A stretch of DNA of 64,000 bases from positions 2,604,001 through 2,668,000 of the forward strand of contig CM067584.1 of NCBI GenBank assembly GCA_034336665.1. The letters run 5' to 3'. The DNA comes from Luscinia megarhynchos. Taxonomy: Eukaryota; Chordata; Aves; Passeriformes; Turdidae. Below, one piece after another: positions 44,301 through 48,179 of the stretch (positions within the stretch are counted from its first letter, which is position 1; each line of letters starts with the position of its first letter). The position numbers and the translations under genes are program-made. Under the pieces are notes generated by a model. The model was not told where the DNA came from and made no database searches. It saw only the letters and a list, made by a program, of their open reading frames with translations.

Positions 44301-47156
44301 CAAAAACCTCGGGGTGTCCCGGGGCTGGGATCACCCTTGGGATGATCCTTGGGGTGGGATGATCCTTGGGATGATCCTTGGGGATGATCCTTGGGGTGGG
44401 ATGATCCTTGGGATGATCCAGTGGATGGAATGATCCTTGGGATGATCCAGTGATGGAATGATCCTTGGGAATGATCCTTGGGAATGATCCTTGGGATGAT
44501 CCAGTGGATGGAATGATCCTTGGGATGATCCTTGGGATGATCCTTGGAATGATCCTTAGGATGATCCTTGGGGTGGGATGATCCTTGGGATGATCATTGG
44601 GATAGAATGATCCTTGGGACGATCCTTGGAACGATCCTTGGGATGATCCAGTGGATGATCCTTGGAATGATCCCATGGCCAGGATGATCTTTGGAATGAT
44701 CCTTGGAGTGATCCCATGGATAGAATGATCCTTAGAAAGATCCTTGGGATGGAATGATCCTTGGGATGATCCTTGGGATGATCCAATGATGGGATGATCT
44801 TTGGGAATGATCCTTGGGATGATCTTTGGGGATCATCCTTGGGATGATCCAGTGGATGATCCTTGAAATGTCCCATGGCCAGGATGATCTTTGGAATGAT
44901 CCTTGGAGTGATCCCATGGATAGAATGATCCTTGGAATGATCCTTGGAAAGATCCTTGGGATGGAATGATCCTTGGGATGATCCTTGGGATGGAATCATC
45001 CTTGGGATGATCCTTGGGATGATCCTTGGAATGATCTTTGGGATGATTTTTGGGATGATCTTTGGGATGTCCAAAGCCTTGGAGCTGCACAATCCCAACC
45101 CCATCCCTCCAAAATCTGGGATGCTCCCTGCTTGCTCCCAGCATCCTGTGGGGTGGGGTGGGGTGGGGTGAGCTCCATCCCAAACCCCAATCCCATGGAG
45201 TTAACCCTTTGCTGTCCTGCCCCCAAACCCCAGTCCCATGGAGTTAACCCTTTGCTGTCCTGGCCCCCAAACCCCAGTCCCATGGAGTTAACCCTTTGCT
45301 GTCCTGCCCGCAGTACTTCTCGGACCTGCGGAACAGCATTGTGAACAGCCAGCCCCCCGAGAAGCAGCAGGCCATGCACCTGTGCTTCGAGAACCTGATG
45401 GAGGGCATCGAGCGCAACCTGCTCACCAAGAACAGGGACAGGTCTGTGGGATTGTGGGATTTATGGGATAATGGGATTTATGGGATCCATGGGGCATCGA
45501 GCACAACCTGCTCACCAAGAACAGGGACAGGTCTGTGGGATTATGGGATTTATGGGATCCATGGGGCATTGAGCGCAACCTGCTCACCAAGAACAGGGAC
45601 AGGTCTGTGGGATTGTGGGATTTATGGGATTTATGGGATTTATGGGATCCATGGGGCATCGAGCACAACCTGCTCACCAAGAACAGGGACAGGTCTGTGG
45701 GATTGTGGGATTTATGGGATAATGGGATTTATAGGATTTATGGGATCCATGGGGCATCGAGCGCAACCTGCTCACCAAGAACAGGGACAGGTCTGTGGGA
45801 TTGTGGGATTTATGGGATAATGGGATTTATGGGATCCATGGGGCATCGAGCACAACCTGCTCACCAAGAACAGGGACAGGTCTGTGGGATTGTGGGATTT
45901 ATGGGATTTATGGGATCCATGGGGCATCGAGCGCAACCTGCTCACCAAGAACAGGGACAGGTCTGTGGGATTATGGGATTTATGGGATAATGGGATTTAT
46001 GGGATTTATGGGATCCATGGGGCATCGAGCACAACCTGCTCACCAAGAACAGGGACAGGTGTGTGGGGTCAGGGGATCATGGGATGGGATTTGGGATGGG
46101 ATTTATGAGATGGAATAATGGGATTTGGGATGGGATTTGTGGGATTTATGAGATGGGATAATGGGATTTGGGGCATCGAGTGCAGCCCTCACCAAGAACT
46201 GGGACAGGTGGAGTCCTGGGATCATGGGATTTGGGATGGGAGAATGGGATGGGACCCTGGAATGGGATCCATGGGATCATGGGATGGGGTTTATGGGATG
46301 GGATAATGGGATGGGATTTGGGATGGGACCTTAAATATCCACAGGTGTTTCCCATCACACCTTCCATGATCCCAGGGAGTCCAAGCTGGCCTGGGACACT
46401 TTTATGGATGCAGAAAGCAATTATTTCTGTCTGGGAATGCCAGAATCCCATCCCAAATCCCATCCCAAATCCCATCCCAAATCCCATCCCAAATCCCATC
46501 CCATCCCAAATCCCATCCCATCCCATCCCACCCTATCCCATTCCATTATCCCATCGCATGGATCCCATCCCATCCCAAATCCCATCCCATCCCAAAATGC
46601 CATCCCACCCCCATCCCCAAATCCCATCCCAAATCCCATCCCAAATCCCATCCCATCCCATTCCATTATCCCATCGCATGGATCCCATCCCATCCCAAAT
46701 CCCATCCCAAATCCCATCCCAAATCCCAAATCCCATCCCAAATCCCATCCCAAATCCCATCCCATCCCATTCCATTATCCTATCGCATGGATCCCATCCC
46801 ATCCCAAATCCCATCCCAAATCCCATCCCATCCCAAATCCCATCCCAAATCCCAAATCCCATCCCATTATCCCACCCCACCAGGAATCCTTGCAGCTCTC
46901 CCCACTCCAACCAACTCAAATCCGCTCATGGGAAGCGCCGAAGGAAGCAGCTCCCAAATTCTGTGTCGAGCCCATCCCAAAACCCAACCACCCCTGCAGT
47001 TCTGCAGTTCTGCAATTCTGCAGTTCTGCAGTTCTGCCCTAACCCCTGCTCCCTCCCCCCAGGTTCACCCAGAACCTGTCAGCATTCCGGAGGGAGGTCA
47101 ACGACTCCATGAAGAACTCGAGCTACGGCGTCAACAGCAACGACATGATGAGCTGA
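2250..47156 (+). CDS. XPO7: Exportin-7 (RanBP16), exons 2-28 of a multi-exon gene
   Basis: Exportin-7 is a nuclear transport receptor of the importin-beta/karyopherin family. It binds RanGTP and carries folded cargoes out of the nucleus; erythroid nuclear maturation is one reported role. The joined exons give an alpha-helical HEAT-repeat protein matching vertebrate XPO7 nearly residue for residue, from [17 protein letters not shown] in exon 2 to NSNDMMS at the stop. Exons 2-4 hold the importin-beta N-terminal region. Exon 1 (about six residues) is upstream of the window. All junctions are phase-consistent except exon 7, which has one extra base. With the long form of exon 5 the protein would be 1096 residues, with the short form 1087, the human length as I recall it. 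RANBP17 is the close paralogue; XPO7 is preferred on sequence and on the neighbouring NPM2. Exon numbers and residue positions below assume one upstream exon encoding six residues. Confidence 0.96.
2397..3540 (+). repeat. Six or seven tandem copies of the XPO7 exon 2 3' end and donor
   Basis: Copies of the last 25-54 exon bases followed by GTGAGTAC end at 2561, 2685, 2839, 2951, 3135 and 3346, with a decayed one near 3519-3535. The first four include the bases for SPECLSK; the later ones keep only QLLLERG. The spacer unit is ACAGCCCCAAAATAxCCTAAAA with CCAAAAACATGGAATT. The true donor is the first, at 2397. The repeat decays into CCAAAATCCTGGAATTCCAC sequence to about 3700. Confidence 0.93.
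3700..4300. repeat. Intron 2 AT-rich repeat, about 115 bp unit
   Basis: Four to five copies of a unit containing CCTGTAAAATTCCTGTAAATT, AACTTGGGAGTTTCATC and ATTGTTGCAATTTTGGGGATAAAAAATTCC. No coding or RNA signal was seen. Confidence 0.8.
4449..4542 (+). CDS. XPO7: XPO7 exon 3 (residues 56-86 and first base of 87)
   Basis: TTTTCCCAG precedes it and GTGAGT follows; 94 bases. It encodes [20 protein letters not shown] and [11 protein letters not shown]. The split arginine codon C|GG is completed by exon 4. Confidence 0.97.
4560..5720. repeat. Intron 3 minisatellite, CCCAAAAATCCTGGGAATTCTG unit
   Basis: About 45 copies of a 22-24 bp unit interrupted by an A-rich patch at 5100-5190. Both strands are open for long stretches only because the unit lacks stops in several frames. 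Confidence 0.88.
5721..6130. other. Intron 3 segment with a short triplication
   Basis: Three copies of a unit with CCAGCCCTTTTCCAAACTAATTC at 5735-5880, then non-repetitive sequence. No exon signals were seen. Confidence 0.6.
6400..7960. repeat. Intron 3 satellite-like array, about 110 bp unit
   Basis: Roughly 14 units built from ACTCACTCTGC, ATTTGAGACTAAACTCACTCTAACAC, TTATTCAGTGCCTGCACTCTGATTTCTCTCTGAAGA, with an occasional insert containing TCCTCTACTGAGGATATCAGTGTGTTT. The sequence just before it (6130-6400) is non-repetitive and AT-rich and could be an old element fragment, but I cannot assign it. Confidence 0.85.
7995..8161 (+). CDS. XPO7: XPO7 exon 4 (residues 87-142)
   Basis: TTCTGCAG precedes it and GTCAGC follows; 167 bases. 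It encodes [20 protein letters not shown] through [10 protein letters not shown], within the N-terminal HEAT repeats. Its last 16 bases and donor are copied downstream. Confidence 0.97.
8162..9080 (+). repeat. Four tandem copies of the XPO7 exon 4 donor in a 180-195 bp unit
   Basis: CACCAGGTTCCTGCAG followed by GTCAG or GTCAA recurs ending at 8349, 8536, 8745 and 8924. The unit between copies carries CTTCCTCCCAGTGCCTGGGGTTCACC, GGTGGTGTGGAGGAGTTTGGGTGCTC and ATTTCAGCTGGGGATTCCCAG. The true donor is the first, at 8162. A T-rich, partly G/T-rich stretch follows to about 9360. Confidence 0.93.
9397..9489 (+). CDS. XPO7: XPO7 exon 5, with two in-frame donors
   Basis: CTCCCCAG precedes it. The short form ends at 9462 (DSVEHC to NEINQ) before GTAAGTGC; the long form ends at 9489 before GTAAGTGT and adds VSATAFLSE. 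Both join exon 6 in phase 0. The short form gives 1087 residues overall, the canonical human length as I recall it. The exon is AT-rich compared with the other XPO7 exons. Confidence 0.95.
9820..11215. repeat. Intron 5 array, about 120 bp unit
   Basis: About eleven copies of a unit containing CCCTAAAATCCCAAAAACC, AAAAGGATTTTGCTGCTGATTTGGG, ATTGAAGAGAAATGAGGAATAAATTGGG and AATGGGATTTATGCAT. It looks free of genes. The preceding 9490-9820 is G/T-rich intron without clear units. Confidence 0.88.
11317..11421 (+). CDS. XPO7: XPO7 exon 6 (residues 174-208, long-form numbering)
   Basis: CCCCCACAG precedes it and GTCTGG follows; 105 bases, phase 0 to 0. It encodes [20 protein letters not shown] and [13 protein letters not shown]. 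Confidence 0.97.
11425..13700. repeat. Intron 6 minisatellite, TTGGGATTTTGGGAATGGAGCC unit
   Basis: About 100 copies of a 20-22 bp unit with variants GGGGTAAAAACC, GAATTGAACC and the longer GATTGGAACCTCAGGGTTTTCGGAATGGATC. The longer variant recurs at roughly 350-480 bp intervals, showing higher-order structure. GGG runs are regularly spaced, so the + strand has G-quadruplex potential. Confidence 0.92.
13740..14300. repeat. Intron 6 triplication, about 190 bp unit
   Basis: Three diverged copies of GCAGAAAAGGGAATTTGTGT, AATTCCAGGATTTTGTGGATTC, TTTAATCCTCA, CTGTGCAGCTCAGGGAGAAAAATGGGAATG and CCAGAATTCCATTTATAAACCTCACC. Exon 7 starts about 75 bases further on. Confidence 0.8.
14375..14541 (+). 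CDS. XPO7: XPO7 exon 7 with one extra base near its start
   Basis: GCCACAG precedes it and GTGACC follows. The exon should encode [13 protein letters not shown] through PTSWRS plus one base (166 bases), but 167 lie between the splice sites. The stretch after the acceptor reads GCTTCTGGGAAAGAAC where a 15-base ASGKN coding stretch is expected, so one G or A of GGGAAA is in excess. From AACCTGAACCTG onward the sequence is in the expected XPO7 frame and intact. It could be a sequencing or assembly indel, or a true frameshift allele. Confidence 0.93.
14542..17090. repeat. Intron 7 array, 200-250 bp unit
   Basis: About eleven copies of a unit containing CACCTGGAAAATGCTGAAATAC, TCAGATTTTCCATAAATAAACC, CCAGGGGTTAAACTCAGCCC, TTTAAAGCTCCTTTTTCC and TTGTTCCAACAACCAGG. 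The first unit starts immediately after the exon 7 donor. The copies carry AATAAA inside CATAAATAAACC but no other gene signal. Confidence 0.92.
17353..17426 (+). CDS. XPO7: XPO7 exon 8 (residues 264-288)
   Basis: TCTCTTGCAG precedes it and GTAAGT follows; 74 bases. It completes the A264 codon and encodes [20 protein letters not shown] and FSPL. Confidence 0.97.
17735..18010. repeat. Intron 8 short repeat, about 38 bp unit
   Basis: Eight copies of TTGGATTATTTCTTCTGGAAAAATAAAAA with variable A runs. Confidence 0.85.
18231..18345 (+). mobile_element. CR1-like LINE 3' region fragment
   Basis: CCATCCCTGGAGGTGTCCAG, CCTGGACCTGGCACTCACAG, GGTTGGATTCTGACCTTGGA and GAGCTTTTCCAG follow in the order I recall from the 3' end of avian CR1 elements. 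It is short, old and non-coding. The assignment rests on memory of the consensus and not on an alignment. Confidence 0.6.
18581..18700 (+). CDS. XPO7: XPO7 exon 9 (residues 289-328)
   Basis: TTTTGGGCAG precedes it and GTGAGT follows; 120 bases, phase 0 to 0. It encodes [20 protein letters not shown] through [12 protein letters not shown]. The acceptor's pyrimidine tract is weak and G-interrupted (TTTTTTGGGCAG). Confidence 0.97.
18861..19612 (+). mobile_element. CR1-like fragment amplified into four tandem units
   Basis: GGGGAGGTTCAGGGTGGGTG, TTGGGAACAATTTCTTCACTGG, TTTAAGGACTGGAACCAT and ATGTGGCAACTACTGATCTGG follow the order of a well-known part of avian CR1. A unit of 180-188 bp starting near 18886, 19066, 19252 and 19440 repeats the part from AACAATTTCTCC to CAGAGCTGTTCCTG, and only the first copy has the upstream GGAGGTTCAGG. 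The last unit ends close to the exon 10 acceptor. Confidence 0.65.
19652..19798 (+). CDS. XPO7: XPO7 exon 10 (residues 329-377)
   Basis: TCCCCCCAG precedes it and GTACAG follows; 147 bases, phase 0 to 0. It encodes [20 protein letters not shown] through [11 protein letters not shown]. The frame stays open far into the pyrimidine repeat downstream, which is not coding. Confidence 0.97.
19805..20760. repeat. Intron 10 polypyrimidine tract, (TTCCCTTTTCCC)n
   Basis: About 950 bases almost purely C and T on the + strand, beginning a few bases after the exon 10 donor. It contains long mirror-symmetric stretches. 20,761-21,280 that follows is non-repetitive intron in which nothing was recognised. 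Confidence 0.93.
21290..22270 (+). repeat. Copies of the XPO7 exon 11 5' edge upstream of the exon, about 187 bp unit
   Basis: The unit contains CACAAATCCTGACTCCCTGC, TTTCCCTCTGGAAGTTCTGGG and AATTCTCTCCCAACAGTGTG, then GGTAATTTGGTAACCAGGCC and AGCTGAGCTTTAAA. The CTGGGAATTC and CCAACAGYGTGC stretches are diverged forms of the exon start. Copies lie near 21355, 21545, 21719, 21913 and 22100. The 21719 copy keeps a full acceptor (TTTCCCCTGCAG) and the first 26 exon bases, then reads into TGCGTGCTCTGA, a stop. Confidence 0.85.
22281..22453 (+). CDS. XPO7: XPO7 exon 11 (residues 378-434 and part of 435)
   Basis: CCCCTGCAG precedes it and GTGAGC follows; 173 bases. It encodes [20 protein letters not shown] through [10 protein letters not shown], with a split AG|G arginine. 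It lies inside a tandem array of which its own first 35 bases are one unit. Confidence 0.97.
22540..23330 (+). repeat. Continuation of the exon 11 edge array downstream of the exon
   Basis: The same 187 bp unit continues after exon 11. Degenerate copies of the exon start (TCTGGGAATTTGC, then CAACAGTGTGC) lie near 22699, 22886, 23079 and 23250. The AG acceptors in these copies are mostly lost (TGGAAGTTCTGGG). A short GGATTTATTTGGGAGCAAA repeat follows at 23335-23480. Confidence 0.85.
23615..23808 (+). CDS. XPO7: XPO7 exon 12 (residues 435-500)
   Basis: CTGTCCCAG precedes it and GTCAGT follows; 194 bases. It encodes [20 protein letters not shown] through [13 protein letters not shown] and the first base of a glycine codon. 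Confidence 0.97.
23809..24775 (+). repeat. Six copies of the XPO7 exon 12 3' end and donor
   Basis: Copies of CAGCGCCAGCCCCATGG and ACCTGGCCGTGCAGGAGG followed by GTCAGTC end at 23958, 24108, 24240, 24391, 24491 and 24579. The second has GAGC|GTCAG; the last two are diverged (GACGTGACCATGCAGGAAG and GTGTAGGAAG). The spacer is the AATCCCATAAATCCCATCCC repeat. The true donor is the first, at 23809. Confidence 0.95.
24776..25585 (+). repeat. Four copies of the XPO7 exon 13 acceptor, preceded by a (GT)n tract
   Basis: A GT microsatellite at 24776-24796 runs into the first copy. Copies of CCCCAG followed by GCCGCCTGACGTGGCTGG and TGTACATCATCGGCGCC begin at 24803, 25036, 25208 and 25311; the true exon begins at 25586. 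Each carries 38 exon bases ([12 protein letters not shown]) before falling into ATCCCATGGATCCCACAATCC filler. Confidence 0.95.
25586..25691 (+). CDS. XPO7: XPO7 exon 13 (residues 500-535)
   Basis: CCCCCAG precedes it and GTGAGG follows; 106 bases. It encodes [20 protein letters not shown] and [14 protein letters not shown], with split glycine and arginine codons at its ends. It is the only one of five acceptor copies that continues past IIGA. Confidence 0.97.
25755..27160. repeat. Intron 13 minisatellite, GGGAATATTGGGAATTCCT units
   Basis: Dense 10-20 bp repeat (TTGGGAATATTTGACTTGGG and relatives) with four copies of a longer module, GGGGTGGGAGGGGCAGGGAA then AAGGGAGTTTGGTGTGGGAT, at about 25755, 25988, 26350 and 26523, giving higher-order spacing. 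A T/C-rich tract leads to exon 14. Confidence 0.9.
27286..27421 (+). CDS. XPO7: XPO7 exon 14 (residues 535-580)
   Basis: CCCCGGCAG precedes it and GTACGG follows; 136 bases. It encodes [20 protein letters not shown] through [15 protein letters not shown]. Confidence 0.97.
27590..28235. repeat. Intron 14 array, about 120 bp unit
   Basis: Five copies of a unit containing CTGGGATTGTCCCTCCTTTT, AAATCCCAATTTCCAGAATTAAATCC and TCATTTTACCTGGAATTCAATTCC. 28,240-28,690 is non-repetitive intron in which no feature was recognised. Confidence 0.88.
28703..28776 (+). CDS. XPO7: XPO7 exon 15 (residues 581-604 and part of 605)
   Basis: TTTTTTGGCAG precedes it and GTGAGT follows; 74 bases. It encodes [20 protein letters not shown] and FIGK plus AT of an isoleucine codon. 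Confidence 0.97.
28865..29585. repeat. Intron 15 repeat, ACAAAAATTCCACCAAAATTCC units
   Basis: Short A/C-rich unit (11-12 bp) with a higher-order copy of about 180 bp: the segment with CACAAATTGCACCAAACTTCC and AGGAATCCCACAGAAATTCC occurs at about 29130 and 29310. Confidence 0.88.
29832..29912 (+). CDS. XPO7: XPO7 exon 16 (residues 605-631 and part of 632)
   Basis: TTCCCCAG precedes it; 81 bases. It encodes [20 protein letters not shown] and LNDLSI plus GG of a glycine codon. It ends at a U12-type donor, ATATCCTTTT; there is no GT donor that keeps the XPO7 frame here. Confidence 0.95.
29913..30798 (+). other. U12-type AT-AC intron (intron 16)
   Basis: The intron begins ATATCCTTTT at 29913 and ends CCTGCAC at 30798. 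A branch site TTCCTTGAC lies at 30781-30789, its A ten bases from the end, the usual U12 distance. Removing exactly this interval joins GG to G and gives SIG-YSSVRK, the expected protein. Inside are two copies, at about 30410-30555 and 30600-30745, of a segment containing CCCCAGTGGTCACCGAGGGT, GCCGAGATTTGCA and TTGTCTTATCCTTGAAAAAC. Confidence 0.92.
30799..30862 (+). CDS. XPO7: XPO7 exon 17 (residues 632-653)
   Basis: It follows an AC acceptor (CCCTGCAC) and is followed by GTGAGC; 64 bases. It encodes [20 protein letters not shown] and T after completing a glycine codon. Confidence 0.95.
31190..31490. repeat. Intron 17 repeat, TTCCAGGAATTCCTGGAGTTC units
   Basis: About ten copies of a 28-40 bp unit with CATTCCCAGGATGTTTTCCAGG. 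The preceding 30,863-31,190 is non-repetitive intron. Confidence 0.82.
31496..31604 (+). CDS. XPO7: XPO7 exon 18 (residues 654-689 and part of 690)
   Basis: TTTTTCCAG precedes it and GTGATT follows; 109 bases. It encodes [20 protein letters not shown] through GRLLMVDL. Confidence 0.97.
31917..32570 (+). repeat. Eight copies of the XPO7 exon 19 acceptor
   Basis: TTTTCCAG followed by GGGGAGGATGAGGATCAG, TAC and AAGCAGTTCCTG begins at 31917, 31997, 32079, 32157, 32239, 32320, 32410 and 32492; the true exon begins at 32571. The filler is TTTTTCCATGGAACTCCCATG. Copies 1-5 read QYKQF; copies 6-8 have GAG like the exon, and copy 8 also has its GACGAG spelling. 31605-31916 upstream is a weak GGGATCAGTTTTCC repeat. 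Confidence 0.95.
32571..32677 (+). CDS. XPO7: XPO7 exon 19 (residues 690-725)
   Basis: TGTTTTCCAG precedes it and GTCAGC follows; 107 bases. It encodes [20 protein letters not shown] and [15 protein letters not shown]. It is the last of nine acceptor copies and the only one continuing past QF. Confidence 0.97.
33000..34075. repeat. Intron 19 minisatellite, CGGTTATCCCATTCCTGGTTATTC units
   Basis: It begins as TTCCTGTTCCCGTTCCTGG and from 33,300 becomes a regular 9-18 bp repeat (GGTTATCCC, GGTTATTCC) that reaches the pyrimidine tract of the exon 20 acceptor. 32,690-32,940 holds three weak copies of GGGATCAGTCCAGAGGGAATT. Confidence 0.92.
34080..34168 (+). CDS. XPO7: XPO7 exon 20 (residues 726-754 and part of 755)
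   Basis: CCCGTTGCAG precedes it; 89 bases. It encodes [20 protein letters not shown] and SSFMMLFEW plus AT of an isoleucine codon. It is followed by the U12-like donor GTATCCTGAA. Confidence 0.95.
34169..35304 (+). other. Probable U12-type GT-AG intron (intron 20)
   Basis: The donor GTATCCTGAA matches the U12 form at the first seven positions. A branch-like TTCCTTAAT lies at 35287-35295, about ten bases before the AG at 35303-35304. The acceptor has no long pyrimidine tract. Using it restores W-IYPSYMP. The intron body (34180-34900) is a CTCCAGAAATCCCAAAAATCC repeat with CAGGGAACAA; 34,920-35,300 is non-repetitive. Confidence 0.85.
35305..35412 (+). CDS. XPO7: XPO7 exon 21 (residues 755-791)
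   Basis: TTTCCTGCAG precedes it and GTAGGG follows; 108 bases. It encodes [20 protein letters not shown] and [15 protein letters not shown]. Confidence 0.97.
35413..36350. repeat. Intron 21 array including copies of the exon 21 donor region
   Basis: The segment after the donor (GTAGGGAATTCCCAAAAATC, TGGAATTC, GGGATCATTG and TTGTTGCCCCAAAATCCCC) recurs at about 35680 and 35858. The 35858 copy still has ACAACAG|GTAGGG, the last exon bases and donor. From 35935 the array is a CCCATTTTTCCCCCCAAA repeat. Confidence 0.88.
36371..36453 (+). CDS. XPO7: XPO7 exon 22 (residues 791-819)
   Basis: TGTTTTCCAG precedes it and GTGAGG follows; 83 bases. It encodes [20 protein letters not shown] and SKMITTY with split codons at both ends. 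Confidence 0.97.
36465..37340. repeat. Intron 22: two successive arrays
   Basis: 36,465-36,920 is a CCTGGAAACATCCTGGAAAT / ATCCATGGATAAATCC repeat. 36,925-37,335 is four copies of a 115 bp unit with AAATAATTCCCAAATTTTGG, ATGGATTTTCAGTCCTGGG and CCTGACACAGTGATTCCAAC. A diverged piece of the second unit reappears in intron 23 at about 39585-39740. Confidence 0.88.
37350..37564 (+). CDS. XPO7: XPO7 exon 23 (residues 819-890)
   Basis: TTCCCGCAG precedes it and GTCAGA follows; 215 bases. It encodes [20 protein letters not shown] through [16 protein letters not shown]. Its last 59 bases are copied three times downstream. Confidence 0.97.
37565..39490. repeat. Intron 23 minisatellite with three copies of the exon 23 3' end and donor
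   Basis: Copies of the last 59 exon bases plus GTCAGAGACT lie at 37674-37732, 37842-37900 and 38111-38170; the last has an extra C in its C run. The rest is a GGGGTGTCACAGGATTGG 17-18 bp repeat with well over 80 copies, G-rich on the + strand. 39,490-39,990 is ordinary intron with the fragment shared with intron 22. Confidence 0.95.
40000..40250. repeat. Hexamer array (GGAATT/GGAACT)n
   Basis: About 40 hexamers, mixing GGAATT and GGAACT with rare variants. The open frames (alternating E-L or W-N) are artefacts of the six-base period. Confidence 0.97.
40338..40476 (+). CDS. XPO7: XPO7 exon 24 (residues 891-936 and part of 937)
   Basis: TTTCCCGCAG precedes it and GTAAGG follows; 139 bases. 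It encodes [20 protein letters not shown] through [10 protein letters not shown]. Confidence 0.97.
40485..41530. repeat. Intron 24 minisatellite, GGGATTTGGGAATTCAGGA units
   Basis: About 110 short units in mixed order. A higher-order duplication of about 180 bp (segment with GAAATTTGTGAGTTCGGCAT) occurs at 40648 and 40828. Confidence 0.9.
41535..42467 (+). repeat. Eight copies of the XPO7 exon 25 acceptor and 62 exon bases
   Basis: Full copies begin at 41640, 41764, 41879, 42000, 42115, 42230 and 42345, spaced 115-124 bp; a truncated one precedes them at about 41543. Each reads CCCATTTCAG, then ACACCATGGTGTGCACAGGG through CACCTACCTGTTCAAAA, then TTTTAACCCCATTTTTACTC. The true exon is the last copy, at 42468. 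In most copies the exon frame runs DTMVCTG...YLFKT and soon meets TAA. The copy at 41879 has CATCAAGGCCACC in place of CATCATCACC. Confidence 0.97.
42468..42628 (+). CDS. XPO7: XPO7 exon 25 (residues 937-990)
   Basis: CCCATTTCAG precedes it and GTGAGC follows; 161 bases. It encodes [20 protein letters not shown] through QQHPEMIQQ. Only this copy reads TTCAAGCAG in place of TTCAAAACC. Confidence 0.97.
42640..44150. repeat. Intron 25: two successive minisatellites
   Basis: 42,640-43,320 is GACCAAAAAATACCTGGGGA with GGGGAAAGCAATACAGGGGG. 43,320-44,150 is GGGATCCATGGGATTGGG and ATTTGGGATGAGATGGG with a higher-order unit of about 120-330 bp (segments at 43390-43500, 43500-43610 and 43660-43770). 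Confidence 0.92.
44186..44284 (+). CDS. XPO7: XPO7 exon 26 (residues 991-1023)
   Basis: TGCCCACAG precedes it and GTGAGG follows; 99 bases, phase 0 to 0. It encodes [20 protein letters not shown] and [13 protein letters not shown]. Confidence 0.97.
44330..45310. repeat. Intron 26: GATGATCCTTGG array, then a 48 bp triplication at the acceptor
   Basis: 44,330-45,075 is a TGGGATGATCCTTGGGATGA repeat rich in GATC. 45,180-45,310 is three copies of CCCAAACCCCAGTCCCATGG, AGTTAACCC and TTTGCTGTCCTG, the third forming the pyrimidine tract of the exon 27 acceptor. Confidence 0.9.
45314..45441 (+). CDS. XPO7: XPO7 exon 27 (residues 1024-1066)
   Basis: TGCCCGCAG precedes it and GTCTGT follows; 128 bases. 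It encodes [20 protein letters not shown] through [11 protein letters not shown] and AG of an arginine codon. Confidence 0.97.
45442..46206 (+). repeat. Eight copies of the XPO7 exon 27 3' end and donor
   Basis: Copies of GGCATCGAGCRCAACC, TGCTCACCAAGAACAGGGAC and AG followed by GTCTGTGGG lie at 45493-45530, 45565-45602, 45655-45692, 45753-45790, 45842-45879, 45923-45960 and 46021-46058, with a decayed one at 46172-46206. The filler is ATTGTGGGATTTATGGGATCC. The codon after GAG alternates CAC, CGC, CAC, CGC, CAC, CGC, CAC through the array; the true exon has CGC. Confidence 0.97.
46210..46870. repeat. Intron 27 repeat, (AAATCCCATCCC)n
   Basis: It begins as GGGATGGGATTTGGG and from 46,440 turns to its reverse-complement sense, ATCCCAAATCCCATCCC. 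The array therefore has an inversion at about 46,330-46,440, where the non-repetitive CACAGGTGTTTCCCATCACACC segment lies. Three copies of a CATTATCCCATCGCATGG module lie at about 46540, 46660 and 46770. Confidence 0.88.
47063..47156 (+). CDS. XPO7: XPO7 exon 28, C-terminus and stop
   Basis: TCCCCCCAG precedes it. It completes R1066 and encodes [20 protein letters not shown] and [10 protein letters not shown], then TGA at 47154-47156. It matches the recalled vertebrate C-terminus apart from S for T in KNST. Confidence 0.98.
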
Positions 47157-48179
47157 CACTGCCAGCCAGGAGCACCCAAAGCCCCAGGGAGGAGGGAGCA
47201 GCAGGTTCAGCTCACCTGGGCAGGTGTTTTTCCCATGGGGAAGGGACAGAATCCAGGTGCAGGAATTCCAAGGTGTTGTCTCTCTTTTTTTTTCCTTCCC
47301 CTCCTGGTTGGAATGTGGAACCCACCAGAGCTTGAGAAAAGCCTGCCTTGTATAAAAAACAAACAAACAAAAAAACAAAAAAAAAACAACAAAAAAAAAA
47401 AACATGTACATTTTTTCATAACATTTTGGAGCAAGGTTTATATTGAGTTTCAGAAAATGAGAGAAAAAAAAAGACAAAAAAAACCCAAAAAAAAAAGACA
47501 AAAAAGGCTGAAAAAATCACAAAAAACAACACAAAAACCAAAATGATTTAAAAAAAACAACAAAAAAAGACAAAAAAGGAAAAAAAAGTGTGATTGAAAT
47601 TTTTACAGAGTCTGGTGCACCCAGTGCTGGTGTGAGGGTTGTGAATGTGAGTGAGGAAAGTGTGGCCTGAGCTTTATGGGCAGGGGGTGGCTGTGTGAAA
47701 GTGCAGAGATCTATTTAGTGAGACAAGCTGTAGAGAGAAGCAAAAAAACTCAAACAACACAAAAAAAACCACAAAATAAATAAAAAAAGCAAAAAAAAAA
47801 ATTTAAGAATAATAATATTAATAATAATAAAAAAAAATCCACCACAAAAAAAAAGGCATTGTAAAATTCCAAATGTATATTTTTTCTTATTAAGAAGCCC
47901 CCCTCAAGAAGAAAAAAAAAAAAAAAAAAAATTTCAAATCCCAATTTCCCAGTCCCGTCTCGCCCTCGTTCTTGGGAACTCGAAGCCATGGCGTGACCCC
48001 TGCGTGACCCCGTGACCCCTGCGTGACCCCGTGACCTCTCCGTGACCCCGTGACCTCTCCGTGGACCCCCTGTCCGTGCTTGCTCGTGGCTCTCCCAGTC
48101 CCTGGCCCATCCCATCCCTGACCCCTCCCAGGGACCCTTCCCCTTTTCCAGCCCTTCCTCCTCCTCCTCCAGCCCTGTT

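Noticed and set aside
2250..47156. RANBP17 as the identity of the exportin
   Set aside because: The exon sequences match recalled XPO7 almost exactly, including the NSNDMMS end, and NPM2 is the adjacent gene, as at the human XPO7 locus.
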